This document shows, piece by piece, positions 1 through 10,217 of a stretch of DNA of 64,000 nucleotides (its first letter is position 1; every line of letters starts with the position of its first letter). The position numbers were made by a program, and so were the translations under genes. The notes beneath the pieces were generated by a model. The model was not told where the DNA came from. It searched no databases and was given only the letters and a program-made list of their open reading frames with translations. The stretch comes from Epichloe hybrida (taxonomy: Eukaryota > Ascomycota > Sordariomycetes > Hypocreales > Clavicipitaceae), in contig JAFEKR010000034.1 in NCBI GenBank assembly GCA_019022495.1, forward strand, positions 434,001-498,000, in the 5' to 3' direction.

Positions 1-3000
1 TAAAAAAATCAGGGAAATTAAGGCTTTATGTGAATTATAGGGGCCTTAATAGGATTACTATTAAAAATAAGGCCCCTTTGCCACTAATCTCCGAAATCCT
101 TAATTGATTAGCAGGTATAAAGATTTTCATATTGCTAGATCTTTAAGAGGCGTACTACTAGCTATATATCCGCGAGGGTAATAAGTGGAAGACAGCATTC
201 TAGTGCTACTATAGGCACTTCAAATATCTTATAATGCTATTCGGGTTAGTAAATACGCTAGCCACTTTTCAGGAATATATTAATAATGCTCTTAAGGGGC
301 TTGTGAATAAATTCTGCATTATTTACCTTAACAACACCCTAATATATAGTAACGACCCTATAAGACACACAGAGCATATCAAAAGAGTACTAGGGCGACT
401 TTAGGACGCTAACCTCTACGTTAACCTTAAAAAGTACTAATTTTTAGTTATAAAGGTAAAGTTCCTAGGTTTTATTATATCTAAGAAGGGCATTAAGATA
501 GAACCATTACGGGTTAAAGCTATTATAACCTAGCTAATACCTAGTAGCGTGTTTAACATTTAATTATTTCTTAGGTTTATAGGGTTTTACTAATGCTTTA
601 TAAAATAGTATAGTAGGGTAATAGTCCTACTAATAAACTATCTAAAGGGTATTTAACTAGTAGAGTTTAAGCTAGAGCCTAGTAAACTTATAGTGTTTAG
701 AGAACTCTAAAAGAAGTTCTAGGAGGCACTAATCTTAGTACACTTTAACCTACTTTATTTGCTAAGAGTAGAGACAGACGCATCTAGTTATGTAATTAAA
801 GCTATACTTATAATATTAGTGCTAGGTAGCTAGTACCTAGTGGTGTATTTTTTAAGGAAGTTAACTAATATTAAACTTCACTACTTAACCCTAGACACTA
901 AGTTATTAGTAATCTAAGAGGCATTTTAAGCCTAGAGATATTACCTTATATATTTAACTTATTAAATTACGGTCATTACAGACTATCTAAATCATAAGTA
1001 CCTAGCTATAAAGCTAAAGCTATCTAGTAGGTAGGTAATAGTGTTAGATAAGCTCTATTTATTTAATTTCAGGATTAAATATCGTGCAGGTAAGCTAAAC
1101 CCTGCTAATACCCTGTTAAGAAGAGTAAATTATATTAGCAAGGAGCGTAAGGTAAAGGCTATGTCCTCACAGCTACCTAACTTCTTAGCTAAGTTTTTAG
1201 ATACTAAGCAGTAAGGGCGCTATATATATAACAGTGTAGTCACAGGCCCTAAGGTTATATTACTTAGCATAGTTAATAGTTTATTATAAGAGCGCTATAA
1301 GGGCTATTTAAGCCTCTAGGGTTTTAAGAAGATATAACTTTATTATATTATTAAGGAACCTAATAGTCCTATAAAGCCCGTGAGTAGTACGCTAACTAGG
1401 TCTGCTTATTGTAAGCAGCAAGGTCATGCCTTATTTATGTTTTCTAATGTTTCTATAAGTCTAGTAAGCTTATAGGTTAGGAGTCTAGCTAGTTTAGTAG
1501 TTAGTAAGTAGCGTAAGCGCCCCCTTAAAACGCTATTTAGCTATAATTTATCTATAAGTCTAAAAGTACACTATAAGCTAGCTACTTATAGTAGTATTAT
1601 AGCAAGAATACAGGTAGTCTAGCAAACCTCTTCTAAGTTCGCACATAACGCATATCCTATGTATATAGAATTAGAGACTCTAATTTAAGTTACATTATTT
1701 TAAGCATAGTAAGGTAATAACTTTACTATAGGTTATAGGAAGCTACTTAAGAGCGGTAATCTTAAAGCATTATAGATATAGTCTGTTAGGCCCTCTAAGC
1801 TATTAATATTTTAAAATAGAGTTTTTATTCTAGTAGGTATAAGAAAGGAAATTTTACTACTTACCTATAATAACCTAGTAGTAGGCCACTAGGGAGTTAG
1901 TAGGACCCTCTATTAGATTATAAGTTAGTATTACTAGCTAATAATAAAGAAAGACACTAAGTTACATATATAAACTTACATAAGCTATTAGACTTTAAAG
2001 CTAAGGCACTACAAACTATATAGTAAGCTAGCTACGCTGCTAGTGCCTAATTAGCCTTTTTAAGAATTATTAATAGATTTTATTACAGGGCTACTACCTA
2101 TGAAAGACGCAAATTAGACCTACAATGCAATCTTAGTTATTATGGACTGTTTCATAAAATATAGTATTTATATCCTTGTTTTAATATAAATAACTAGCAA
2201 TAGGTTAGCTACTATATTCCTAGAGTATATTTTTAGGGATTATAGCGCCCTAGAAGGTATTATTATAGACTGCGGTTTAACTTTTACTAGCGGGTTTTAG
2301 ATAACCTTCTGCTATCTTATTATAACTAAGTAGTAACTAAGCACTGCGTTTTACCTATAGATAGATAGTTAAATAGAATGTTTAAACTAAGTTTTAGAGT
2401 ATTATTTAAGAGCCTTTACTTGCTTTAATTAGACTAATTAGGCTAATAATCTTTTAATAGCATAGTTTACGTATAATACAAGCGTCTATTTAACTTATGA
2501 CTATACCCTAGCTAAGGCGCTATAAGGCTATAACCCTAGGGGACTATAGTAAGCGGTTATAGATATCCCTATAGTAAATAACTAGGTAGAGACTTGTGCC
2601 ACCACGCTAAGAGATAGACACGTAGTAATTAAGCAGCTTCTAAGTGACTTATAGGCCTAGTACGTAAAACACTATAACAAAAAGCGGACCCTAATAAAGT
2701 TTAGAGTAGCTAACTATGTTTTATTATTTATAAAGAATATTAACTTATAGTAACCTAGTAGGAAGCTAAGTGTAAAGTACCTAGGCCCTTATAAAATTAA
2801 AAAGGTAATTAGGACTTATAGTTTAGCGTACTAACTAAACCTACTACCTAATATATAACTGTATAATATTTTTAATATTACTAATCTTAAACTATTTATA
2901 GGGGATCTAACTAATGTAAAAGATGCGTCCTTACTACGAGAGAATGTTGCAGATAATAAGTAAGAGTTTAAAGTTAAAAGAATTATATTGTATTGTTATA

Positions 3001-3170
3001 ATAGGAGATATTAGAAATACCTAGTTAAATAGAAGGGCTATAATGCTTTAGAGAACTCTTAGGTAAAGAAAAGAGATTTTATTATAATAGATATTATTAA
3101 GGATTATAAGTGGTAACTAAGTAGCTAGTTTGTGGACATAGAGTTATATTTAGTAAAGTTTAGATAGTAG
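1..3170 (+). pseudogene. Degenerate gypsy Pol: RT, RNase H, integrase, chromodomain
   Basis: Translating through the stops gives a recognisable Ty3/gypsy Pol. RT starts near base 70 with the PLISEIL-type motif. The catalytic YxDD box lies at 324-335 but reads YLNN, so both metal-binding aspartates have become asparagine by G-to-A change. RNase H follows at about 760-1130 (ETDAS motif). Integrase spans about 1850-2600 with the LIDFITGLLP and IIDCGLTFTSGF-type core. A chromodomain occupies about 2963-3110 (KYLVK, then KGYNALENS). A chromodomain at the Pol C-terminus defines chromoviruses, which use it to target heterochromatin. The copy is dead because of dozens of in-frame stops and the lost RT active site. 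Confidence 0.85.
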
Positions 3171-5043
3171 TAGTAATATATAAAAAAAATCTAGATAAAT
3201 TCTTAGAAACCTAACTTATAGCTACTTTACACTAATTATTTTATTAATATATTACCTGCCTAGCCCCTAGTATTCTTACCTATGCTAATAGGGGTAGAGA
3301 ATTTGTCCTTATTATTAGAGGAATCCCCCTCCCTATACATATATATATAAAGCTTACTAGGGAGGTCTAGTAGCCTAACATAAGCAGGAAGCGTAGATAT
3401 ATTAGTAGTAAGCTACTAGTAAGTTAGTAAAGCTATAAACTAGAGTATAGAAATACGTACGGATAGAAGGTTTTATATAATAAAACGTAAGCTATTAGAA
3501 ATATTAATCTAGACTTCTAGATTAATAGTATTATTAAGTAGCAATATAGCAACTTATTTATTAGTGTTAGCCTTATATGCAACTTCTGCTATAAGTTACG
3601 CTTACCTTACCTAACTACGCTTATTAGTATTTTTAGTAGTTAGGAGTGTATTATAAAGTTTGTGTTTTACGCGTATTAGACACTAGTAGTATATTAGTAG
3701 TAACTAAGTTATAGAAATAAGAGATATGTATATTATTAAGAAAGTATAGATTATCTTTAGGATTACTATAAGTATTAATATACTTAAAGAGCGTATAGTA
3801 TAACTAGGTAAACTAAGTAAAATACTAGTAGTGTGTTAGTATATATATTAGTAGTAAGAAAAGGAGGATAAACCCTAGCGTAGTCCTTATTATTATATAT
3901 ATAATAGGTGTATTTTATTAAGTTATTTATATAAGTTAGGAGTAACACGTAGTAAGATAGTAGTAAAGTTATACTTAGAGAATTAGTATATTAGATTAGG
4001 ATAGATTTGCTCTTAATAATATATTATAGCTTTATGCTATTACTATCTTTAGGTATAATAGCCTATATTATAACTTACTATATATAGCGGATATAATAAA
4101 TCTTTATTTTACTAGCACTACTAGCTATAAGTTAGTAGGGTAAGCGCTAGGGGGTAGAGATATTATACTTATATTAAGATTTTTAAAGCTATATACTTCT
4201 TACTAGAAGACTTTAAAGGAGATATTAAGGAATTTTTCTTACTAGAGGGAGGTAATAGTAGTAGAGTAGTAGCTTATATTAAAGATATTATTAACTACTA
4301 GTAAGTTAGTAGTAATATACTATAAGAAACTTATAAGTAGAAGATAAGTAACTAACCTTTTAGTATTTAAGAGAATTTAGGTGTTTTAAATAAGGGTAAA
4401 TATAGATAATAAAGTAATGCTATAGGATATTAGTAACTACTATAAGAGAAGCTATAAAGCTATTAGCTTATAGGTAAGGGTAACTTATAATACTAAGGGA
4501 GAATATAGAGGGAAGAAAAGTGTATAGAAGTAAGGGAAAGTAGGCCTTTTTTATATTAGCCCTGGACCCCTAAGTAATTTATGCGCTATATATAGCTAAT
4601 CTAGGAATTATAATATTTATAGTTATAGCTACTACTAGTAAATACACACGCTAGCTATAAACTCCTAGTAAAATTAATATAATATCCCTAATATTAGATA
4701 AGAAGTTATTTATTTTAAATAGCGCGCGTTACCCTGTCTATTTAACCTAATTATAAAATTTAATATAGGTAGCCTATTTACTTAGTGCTAGTAACTTACT
4801 AGATAGAGGTATATATATTAGAGGCAATAAAGCAGTAAGTATATAGCTATTTATAATCTAGAGGTTATAAGAAGGATTACCTAGGACCCTATAATATCTA
4901 TCTTATTATTTAAAGCGGATGTAATGCCGCGTACTAATAGTATAGCTAGTAACATAGGCATTACCATAGGTTATACGTAGTATACACACACTAGCTAAGC
5001 AGCTCTTTTTAATTAAGGATAATTATATATTAGGGGGGTAGTA
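3171..5043 (+). other. Long AT-rich tail between chromodomain and 3' LTR
   Basis: About 1.9 kb of RIP-degraded sequence separates the chromodomain from the 3' LTR. This is much longer than the usual few hundred bases in compact chromoviruses. Short stretches read like former coding sequence (for example around 3550-3700, with paired cysteine codons), but no family is recognised. It may be an additional ORF of the element or an unrelated insertion. A polypurine tract (TAGGGGGGTAGTA, 5031-5043) abuts the LTR, as expected for plus-strand priming. Confidence 0.5.
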
Positions 5044-5310
5044 TATTAGGAGCATAGAGGCTAAGGGGCTATAGATAGGATAGTTATATATTAGAGCCCT
5101 TAGATAAGCCTTAGGTTTTATAAATAACTAAGTAGCTATAAGATAGCTATATATATGTAGTAAGGTATTTAGATAAGGACTACCTATAAGAGATATAGGA
5201 GGTTAGAGTTTAAGACCTTTATACACCTACCCCTAAGTAGTAGCTCTCTAGCTACGACTAAGAACCTTAGCCTTCACTCCGTTTATATCTCCCCGAACAC
5301 AGTCGTGACA
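5044..5310 (+). repeat. 3' LTR of gypsy remnant, internally deleted
   Basis: Both ends align with the solo LTR at 20010-20703: the first ~120 bp (TATTAGGAGCA, from ancestral TGTTAGGAGCA) and the last ~120 bp ending GTCGTGACA. The central ~425 bp of the longer copy, which holds its TATA-like promoter, is missing here. Differences between the copies are mostly C/T or G/A transitions. Confidence 0.8.
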
Positions 5311-6190
5311 TTTAGTAATCTATTTAGCTATAATTTACTAGGTGTAAACCTAGTAGAAGGATTTAATAAGTGGCTATAGGCTAGCCTTAGAGAACTATAA
5401 CTAGGAGAGTAGCTATCTCCTATGATTTTAGAAATATCTAGGTAAAGCAAAGAATTATTATTAACTTTAAAGGAATTGTTATTATCCTAAATCTCTTATA
5501 TAAAATAAGGATTATTATTATTAGTATCTTATTATATACCTCTAGTATTATCTTCTTTATTATATAGTTCTAGAGAGTAGCTACCTTACCTTATTTCCTC
5601 CTTTACTATAGTAAATCCTTTATTATCCTAAGCCTTAAGAATCCTATTACTAGCTAGAAAGTCTAGTGTAAAGACCTCTACTTACTTTATAGCTATAAAA
5701 GACTTATTAATAATTAGAGGCTTCCTTATAATAGCTCTTCTAAACCTCTTATAAACCTCCTTAATAAATTTAATATTCTACTTACTTATTTAAAGCTTTC
5801 TAGTCTCTTTATTATAAGTTATGCTAGATTATAACTCTATAGCTTAGAATACTTACTATACTTTCTTTAGCTATATATAGTAATTCTTAATAAGCCTTAC
5901 CTCCTATTAATAAGTTAGGAATTTAAGGGTAAGGGTAGGAAGGAAGCCCTTAAAGAGGTCTCTTATAATACTAGGCTTCTTATTATTAAGCTACTACTTA
6001 TACTAAGCTTTAAGTAGTAAATTTAGTAGGAAAAGCATCTCTATATTAGACTAGCAAGACTAATTAGTAAATAATACCTATAACTACGTGGATTAGGATA
6101 TTATATTAATTAATATTTAAATTATAAGGTGTTTGCTAATGAATTATAATATAGATTAAATTTTTTTACTATTTATAAAGGGAATATTAG
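5311..6190. other. RIP-degraded AT-rich DNA, unrecognised
   Basis: About 880 bp of TA-rich, stop-filled sequence between the gypsy LTR and the gene island. No frame gives a recognisable domain on either strand. It is likely an old transposon relic, judging only by composition. Composition changes sharply near 6190-6240, which is the border of the gene-bearing island. Confidence 0.5.
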
Positions 6191-6244
6191 TTATAAGGGG
6201 TTATAGACGCTAAGGGCAGTGAGAAAAAGCCACAAAATACAAGC

Positions 6245-6345
6245 TCAGACTATACAAAGTAATCGCCCTATAGTGATCCACATATAAGTTGTACTGTGGG
6301 TCGTCCCTGCCAACTTAGCAGAGTTTTCGTGGATCACACCCTCAG
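6245..6345 (+). repeat. Short dispersed repeat ending GTGGATCACACCCT
   Basis: This segment resembles the centre of the fold-back element at 62870-62972. Both run from a TACAAAGTA motif through an ACATA.AA.TTGTAC motif to a CGTGGATCA(C/G)ACCCT terminus. Related termini occur near 12335-12370 (minus strand) and 13015-13062. It is probably a small non-autonomous element that inserted at the edge of the gene island. Left boundary is uncertain. Confidence 0.5.
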
Positions 6346-6933
6346 CGGACCTTGCAGGATTCCTTCGAGATACAAGGACCCAACGGGACACATCCTTGCT
6401 TCCTTCAAATTTCCCTGCGCAGGGACCAATGTGTAGCGTCTCTCGGTCGCCTTTTTCCTGTTCAAGTCGCTCGTGCGCTGGCTGTCGCCTCGGTCCACTC
6501 GCGCGGCTTTGTCCATGGAGGTTTTTCTCATTGGCCCCGAATGGGATAGCGTGTTGTAATAGCTGAACCGCCTCTCCTAGATGTGCATCTTCGAAAACAA
6601 AGAAGGTCAGCTGGGTTCTCCGCACTCGGGGCGGGAGTGGCCGAGTGGCTCGTGGAATGGAGGCTCGGTCAAACTACACAAAGCTGCCCGCCCGCCCGCC
6701 CGCCCCGAGATCGCTTTCTCCACTCCACGGGTTGTGCGGGACTTGACACAACTTTCACAAGGATTTCCTTCTCAAGATTGAGTGTGATCCTCTTGAAGCT
6801 CTTGACTGGCCCCCGTGCTTCCTTCCTATTGATTCTCGAATGACCAGCTTGAGCAAAGACTCACCGCCATCGCTACTAGCGGACCTCCTGCAACGAACAA
6901 CGAAGTGACGTGACCCACCACTGTCTTTTTGTA
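6346..6933. other. Intergenic region and GH31 promoter
   Basis: No gene is recognised. It contains a run of CCCG/CCGC repeats at about 6688-6708. At 6640-6655 there is an isolated tRNA-type A-box look-alike (TGGCCGAGTGG) with no matching B-box. The last ~100 bp serve as the 5' leader of the GH31 gene. Confidence 0.4.
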
Positions 6934-9381
6934 ATGGATCGTGTGCAAGTGTCTGCCAAACCCCACCGGATGATGGGTCCAGGATCGCCCTTCGTTGGGG
7001 GCAAAGACGGCAACAAGTATCGTTTTACTGTCATCACCGACGGTGTGCTAAGGTACGAGTGGGCTCCAGATGGCAAGTTCGAAGACCGGCCGTCGGCATT
7101 TGCAGTACAGAGGGACCAAGCGACGACACCACGTTACCGCTTGAAGGAGACCAACGACTCGTTGGAAATCATCACATCACGCTTCCATGTCACGTACAAC
7201 AAGCAAGCCTTCAGTGCCCACGGCCTCTTCGCCGTGGTTCACGGCTTCACAGGCTCGACTTGGCGATATGGGGAGAGGGGTGGCACACTCGGGGGTACTC
7301 ATCGGACTCTCGACACGGTCGACGGCCGTGTGGACATGGGCCATGGCGTCACCTCTCGGGATGGCTCCGCCTGCATCGACGATTCCCACACCATGCTCTT
7401 CACCGAAGAGGGCTTCATTGCACCAAGACGGCCTGGGGACGGCCGCGTAGATGGATATCTGTTCTGCTATGGACACGACTACCGCGAGGCTGTCCGCGCG
7501 TTGTACAAGGTCTCGGGACCGCAGCCACTGTTGCCGCGATGGACGCTCGGAAATTGGTGGAGTCGCTACTACGAGTACACGGCGGACACGTACCTCGAGC
7601 TCGTGGACAACTTCAAGGCAAATCGCATACCTCTTTCCGTTGGTGTTTTAGACATGGACTGGCATCTTGTCCGGGATCCTCGCGTCAAGGCTGCCGGCGT
7701 GACCGGGTGGACAGGCTACACGTGGAATCGAGACTTGTTTCCTGATCCCCCAGCATTCGTCAAGGAGCTTCATCGCCGGAAACTAAAGGTGTCGCTCAAT
7801 GAGCATCCTGCAGAAGGCGTTGCCAACTATGAAGACGTGTATGCCTCCATGGCAAAGGCCCTGAATTTTGATGCATCCAATCGAGAAACGATCCCCTTTG
7901 ACTGCACTGATCAGAAGTTCCTCGACGCATACTTTGATATTCCCATCAAGCATCTTGATGATGATGGCGTGGACTTCTGGTGGATTGACTGGCAGCAAGG
8001 CCCGTTCTCTCGCCTGCCGGGCGTGGATCCGCTATGGGTTCTCAACCACTTCCACTATCTGCACAATGAGCAGCTTCAATCTGAGAGAAAACCCAGCGAG
8101 GGCGGCGGTAGTCGGCCCGTCATCTTCTCCCGTTACGGCGGTCCGGGCAGCCATCGATATCCCATCGGGTTCTCGGGCGACACCATCACGACATGGGCCT
8201 CGCTCCAATTTCAACCAGAGTTCACAGCTACGGCGAGTAACATTGGGTATGGGTGGTGGAGTCACGACATCGGTGGCCACATGTACGGCATTCGAGATGA
8301 TGACTTGACCACTCGCTGGGTGCAGTTGGGCGTCTTCTCCCCCATCATGAGACTACACTCCACCAAGAACAAATGGGTGTGCAAAGAGCCGTGGAAACTG
8401 CCCGCTGGCTCTGGCAAGGGCCCTCGCGACGTCGTTACAAAGTTTATGCGATTGAGGCATCGTCTGATTCCATACTTGCATACCATGAATGCCCGCGCGG
8501 CGGGGCAAGGGTCTCCGTTGATCCAGCCCATGTACTGGGAGTATCCGGAACGCGACGAAGCTTATCAAGTGCCGAACCAGTACTTGTTCGGCACAGAAAT
8601 GATGGTCGCACCAATCACGTCGCCGCAGAATCCGGCGACAAAAATCGGCAAGGTCAGGGCTTGGCTGCCCCCGGGTCGATATGTCGACTACTTCACGGGC
8701 ATGGTTTATGAAGGTGATCGCTTCATGTGGCTGAACCGTACCTTGGACAAGGTACCTGTGCTGCTGAAGCAAGGTGCGATTGTCCCGCTTAACGCCAACC
8801 CGGAGCCCGGCAATGGCGCGGCGAACCCATCTGGTCTTGAAGTCGTGGTGGTGGTTGGCGCAGACGGCAAGTTCGACTTGCTGGAAGAAGACGAGACGGA
8901 CAATGACGAGCCCAGACCCCCCAGCAAGCCCGTTTCGTGGCTCAAAACATCCATCACATTCACCCAGGCAACAGGAGTCGTGAGCATCTCGCCGTCTGGC
9001 GAGGGCAAGTCGCCCAGGGCGCGAGATTGGACCGTCCGTCTTCTGGGTTACAGAGGAAAGACAGGCTCCGTAATCACCGGGGACGCCTGGCGCGACGCGA
9101 AGGAGCTGCTCATTCATCTGGGCGAGATACCTCCCGGGGCAGAGGCAACGGTTCTGCTGGAAGAAAATCCGCAATTGGCCAGGAATGATGCATCGTCCAT
9201 GGCAGACGCGATTGTGTTTGATGCGCTGATTCCGTATGAGACGAAAGACGCAATCGACAGAATCATGAGCCCCAAAGATGTGCCGTGCGCGATTCGGGCG
9301 ACGCAGGTGGATGCCACGGAAATGGATCCAGATCTGCGGCTCGTGTTGAAGGAGTTCCTGCTGGCGGACGGAAGGGGATGA
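6934..9381 (+). CDS. Glycoside hydrolase family 31 enzyme (alpha-glucosidase-like), 815 aa
   Basis: An uninterrupted 815-residue protein in GC-rich fungal codon usage. The reading frame is open from 6910, but that codon is GTG. The first ATG is at 6934 and is chosen as the start. GH31 hallmarks are RWTLGNWWSRY near residue 203, LDMDWH at 239-244 and FWWIDWQQG with the probable nucleophile D352. FSGD follows with the probable acid/base D416. An N-terminal beta domain precedes the (beta/alpha)8 barrel, and beta-rich C-terminal domains follow. There is no signal peptide, so it is probably cytosolic and acts on short alpha-glucosides or alpha-xylosides. The WWIDWQQG box differs from the WxDMNE box of classical acid alpha-glucosidases, so substrate cannot be assigned. 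No intron is needed and no damage is visible. Confidence 0.9.
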   Translation: MDRVQVSAKPHRMMGPGSPFVGGKDGNKYRFTVITDGVLRYEWAPDGKFEDRPSAFAVQRDQATTPRYRLKETNDSLEIITSRFHVTYNKQAFSAHGLFAVVHGFTGSTWRYGERGGTLGGTHRTLDTVDGRVDMGHGVTSRDGSACIDDSHTMLFTEEGFIAPRRPGDGRVDGYLFCYGHDYREAVRALYKVSGPQPLLPRWTLGNWWSRYYEYTADTYLELVDNFKANRIPLSVGVLDMDWHLVRDPRVKAAGVTGWTGYTWNRDLFPDPPAFVKELHRRKLKVSLNEHPAEGVANYEDVYASMAKALNFDASNRETIPFDCTDQKFLDAYFDIPIKHLDDDGVDFWWIDWQQGPFSRLPGVDPLWVLNHFHYLHNEQLQSERKPSEGGGSRPVIFSRYGGPGSHRYPIGFSGDTITTWASLQFQPEFTATASNIGYGWWSHDIGGHMYGIRDDDLTTRWVQLGVFSPIMRLHSTKNKWVCKEPWKLPAGSGKGPRDVVTKFMRLRHRLIPYLHTMNARAAGQGSPLIQPMYWEYPERDEAYQVPNQYLFGTEMMVAPITSPQNPATKIGKVRAWLPPGRYVDYFTGMVYEGDRFMWLNRTLDKVPVLLKQGAIVPLNANPEPGNGAANPSGLEVVVVVGADGKFDLLEEDETDNDEPRPPSKPVSWLKTSITFTQATGVVSISPSGEGKSPRARDWTVRLLGYRGKTGSVITGDAWRDAKELLIHLGEIPPGAEATVLLEENPQLARNDASSMADAIVFDALIPYETKDAIDRIMSPKDVPCAIRATQVDATEMDPDLRLVLKEFLLADGRG

Positions 9382-10217
9382 AAGAGCAATAAGATGATTC
9401 ATTTAATGAAGCATTTCTCTGCGCCGTTTGTGTTCACGGAGCATGATGACAGGAGTCGACAACTCTAGAGACCTGCCGACAGCTGCCGACAGCTGCTGAC
9501 AGCTGGCTGTCGAGGCCGAGGTCCTGCAGCCAGCGGGTCCCCACGTCGCTAGCCCGGCGCTGGACTGTGCACACTGTGACACTGCACACTGTGACACTGA
9601 ACACTGTACAGCGATTGTGATCTGCTCCGAGCTACATACATGTAGGGTGTAAAATGACGAGTGGTAACCCTGGGTAACCGACGGGCACTATACAGTGGGT
9701 GTTGAGTAATTTGGAAAATATTCTGGTACATGGTCGCGGGCGGCTTTTTCGAAATTACGTCGTCAACCTGCATAACGTGGTACTGGGTAGAAGAACCCCG
9801 GTAGAACCAAACCAAACCATCGGGTCCTCTAGGGTCTAGGCACCTTAGTACATGTAGGTTATACCCCACTGTAGGAGACTAGAACCCAGCCGTCTGGGTC
9901 AACCATTAATGGCATTAATCCCATTAATGGCATTAACCCCATTGATGGCATTAATGCCATTGATGGGTAACCCATAATCCGTACATGCAGTGGGTTCTCA
10001 GTAATTCCGAAAAATTTCCACCAAAATCGCCGTTGCTGCTGTTTCGGAACTACTCGGACCCACTATAGCTACCACCCATCAGCGCCTGGGTATAGGTGCC
10101 CTTGGTGAAGCATGGGTACCCATGCGCCTCCAAAATGCTACCCCCTGCTCCGGGCGACCACTTCTCAGACTTGACAAGACTTCACATCTGACCTGAAGCT
10201 CTCCATCGTCGATAACC
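9382..10217. other. Intergenic region with short direct repeats
   Basis: No gene is recognised between the GH31 and S28 genes. It holds several simple repeat clusters: GCCGACAGCT-type repeats at 9475-9512, two copies of CACACTGTGACACTG at 9570-9600, and an (A)TTAATGGCATTAA(C/T)CCC cluster at 9904-9968. The final ~60 bp carry the S28 leader. Confidence 0.5.
9904..9968. repeat. CATTAATGG / ATTAATCCC interrupted palindromic repeat cluster
   Basis: Five or six copies of a ~9-bp core related to CCATTAATGG follow one another with alternating GGCATTAA and CCCATT spacers. The core is itself palindromic, so the tract can form several small cruciforms. It lies ~250 bp upstream of the S28 start and may be regulatory or a simple minisatellite. 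Confidence 0.55.

Larger units (their letters stand above)
1..5310 (+). mobile_element. Ty3/gypsy chromovirus remnant, 5' end outside window
   Basis: RIP-degraded LTR retrotransposon read on the plus strand. The order of parts is reverse transcriptase, RNase H, integrase, chromodomain, a long 3' tail, a purine tract and the 3' LTR. The 5' LTR, gag and protease must lie left of base 1. Nearly every CAA, CAG or TGG codon position expected in Pol has become TAA or TAG, so it cannot encode a protein. CpA and TpG are scarce while CpG survives, which points to RIP rather than plain decay. The LTR belongs to the same family as the solo LTR at 20010-20703. Family identity is confident. The exact clade is inferred from the chromodomain. 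Confidence 0.85.

Noticed and set aside
6633..6670. tRNA-like A box (GAGTGGCCGAGTGG) upstream of the GH31 gene
   Set aside because: No B box (GGTTCGAATCC type) and no foldable acceptor or T arms follow. The downstream sequence is a CCCG repeat.
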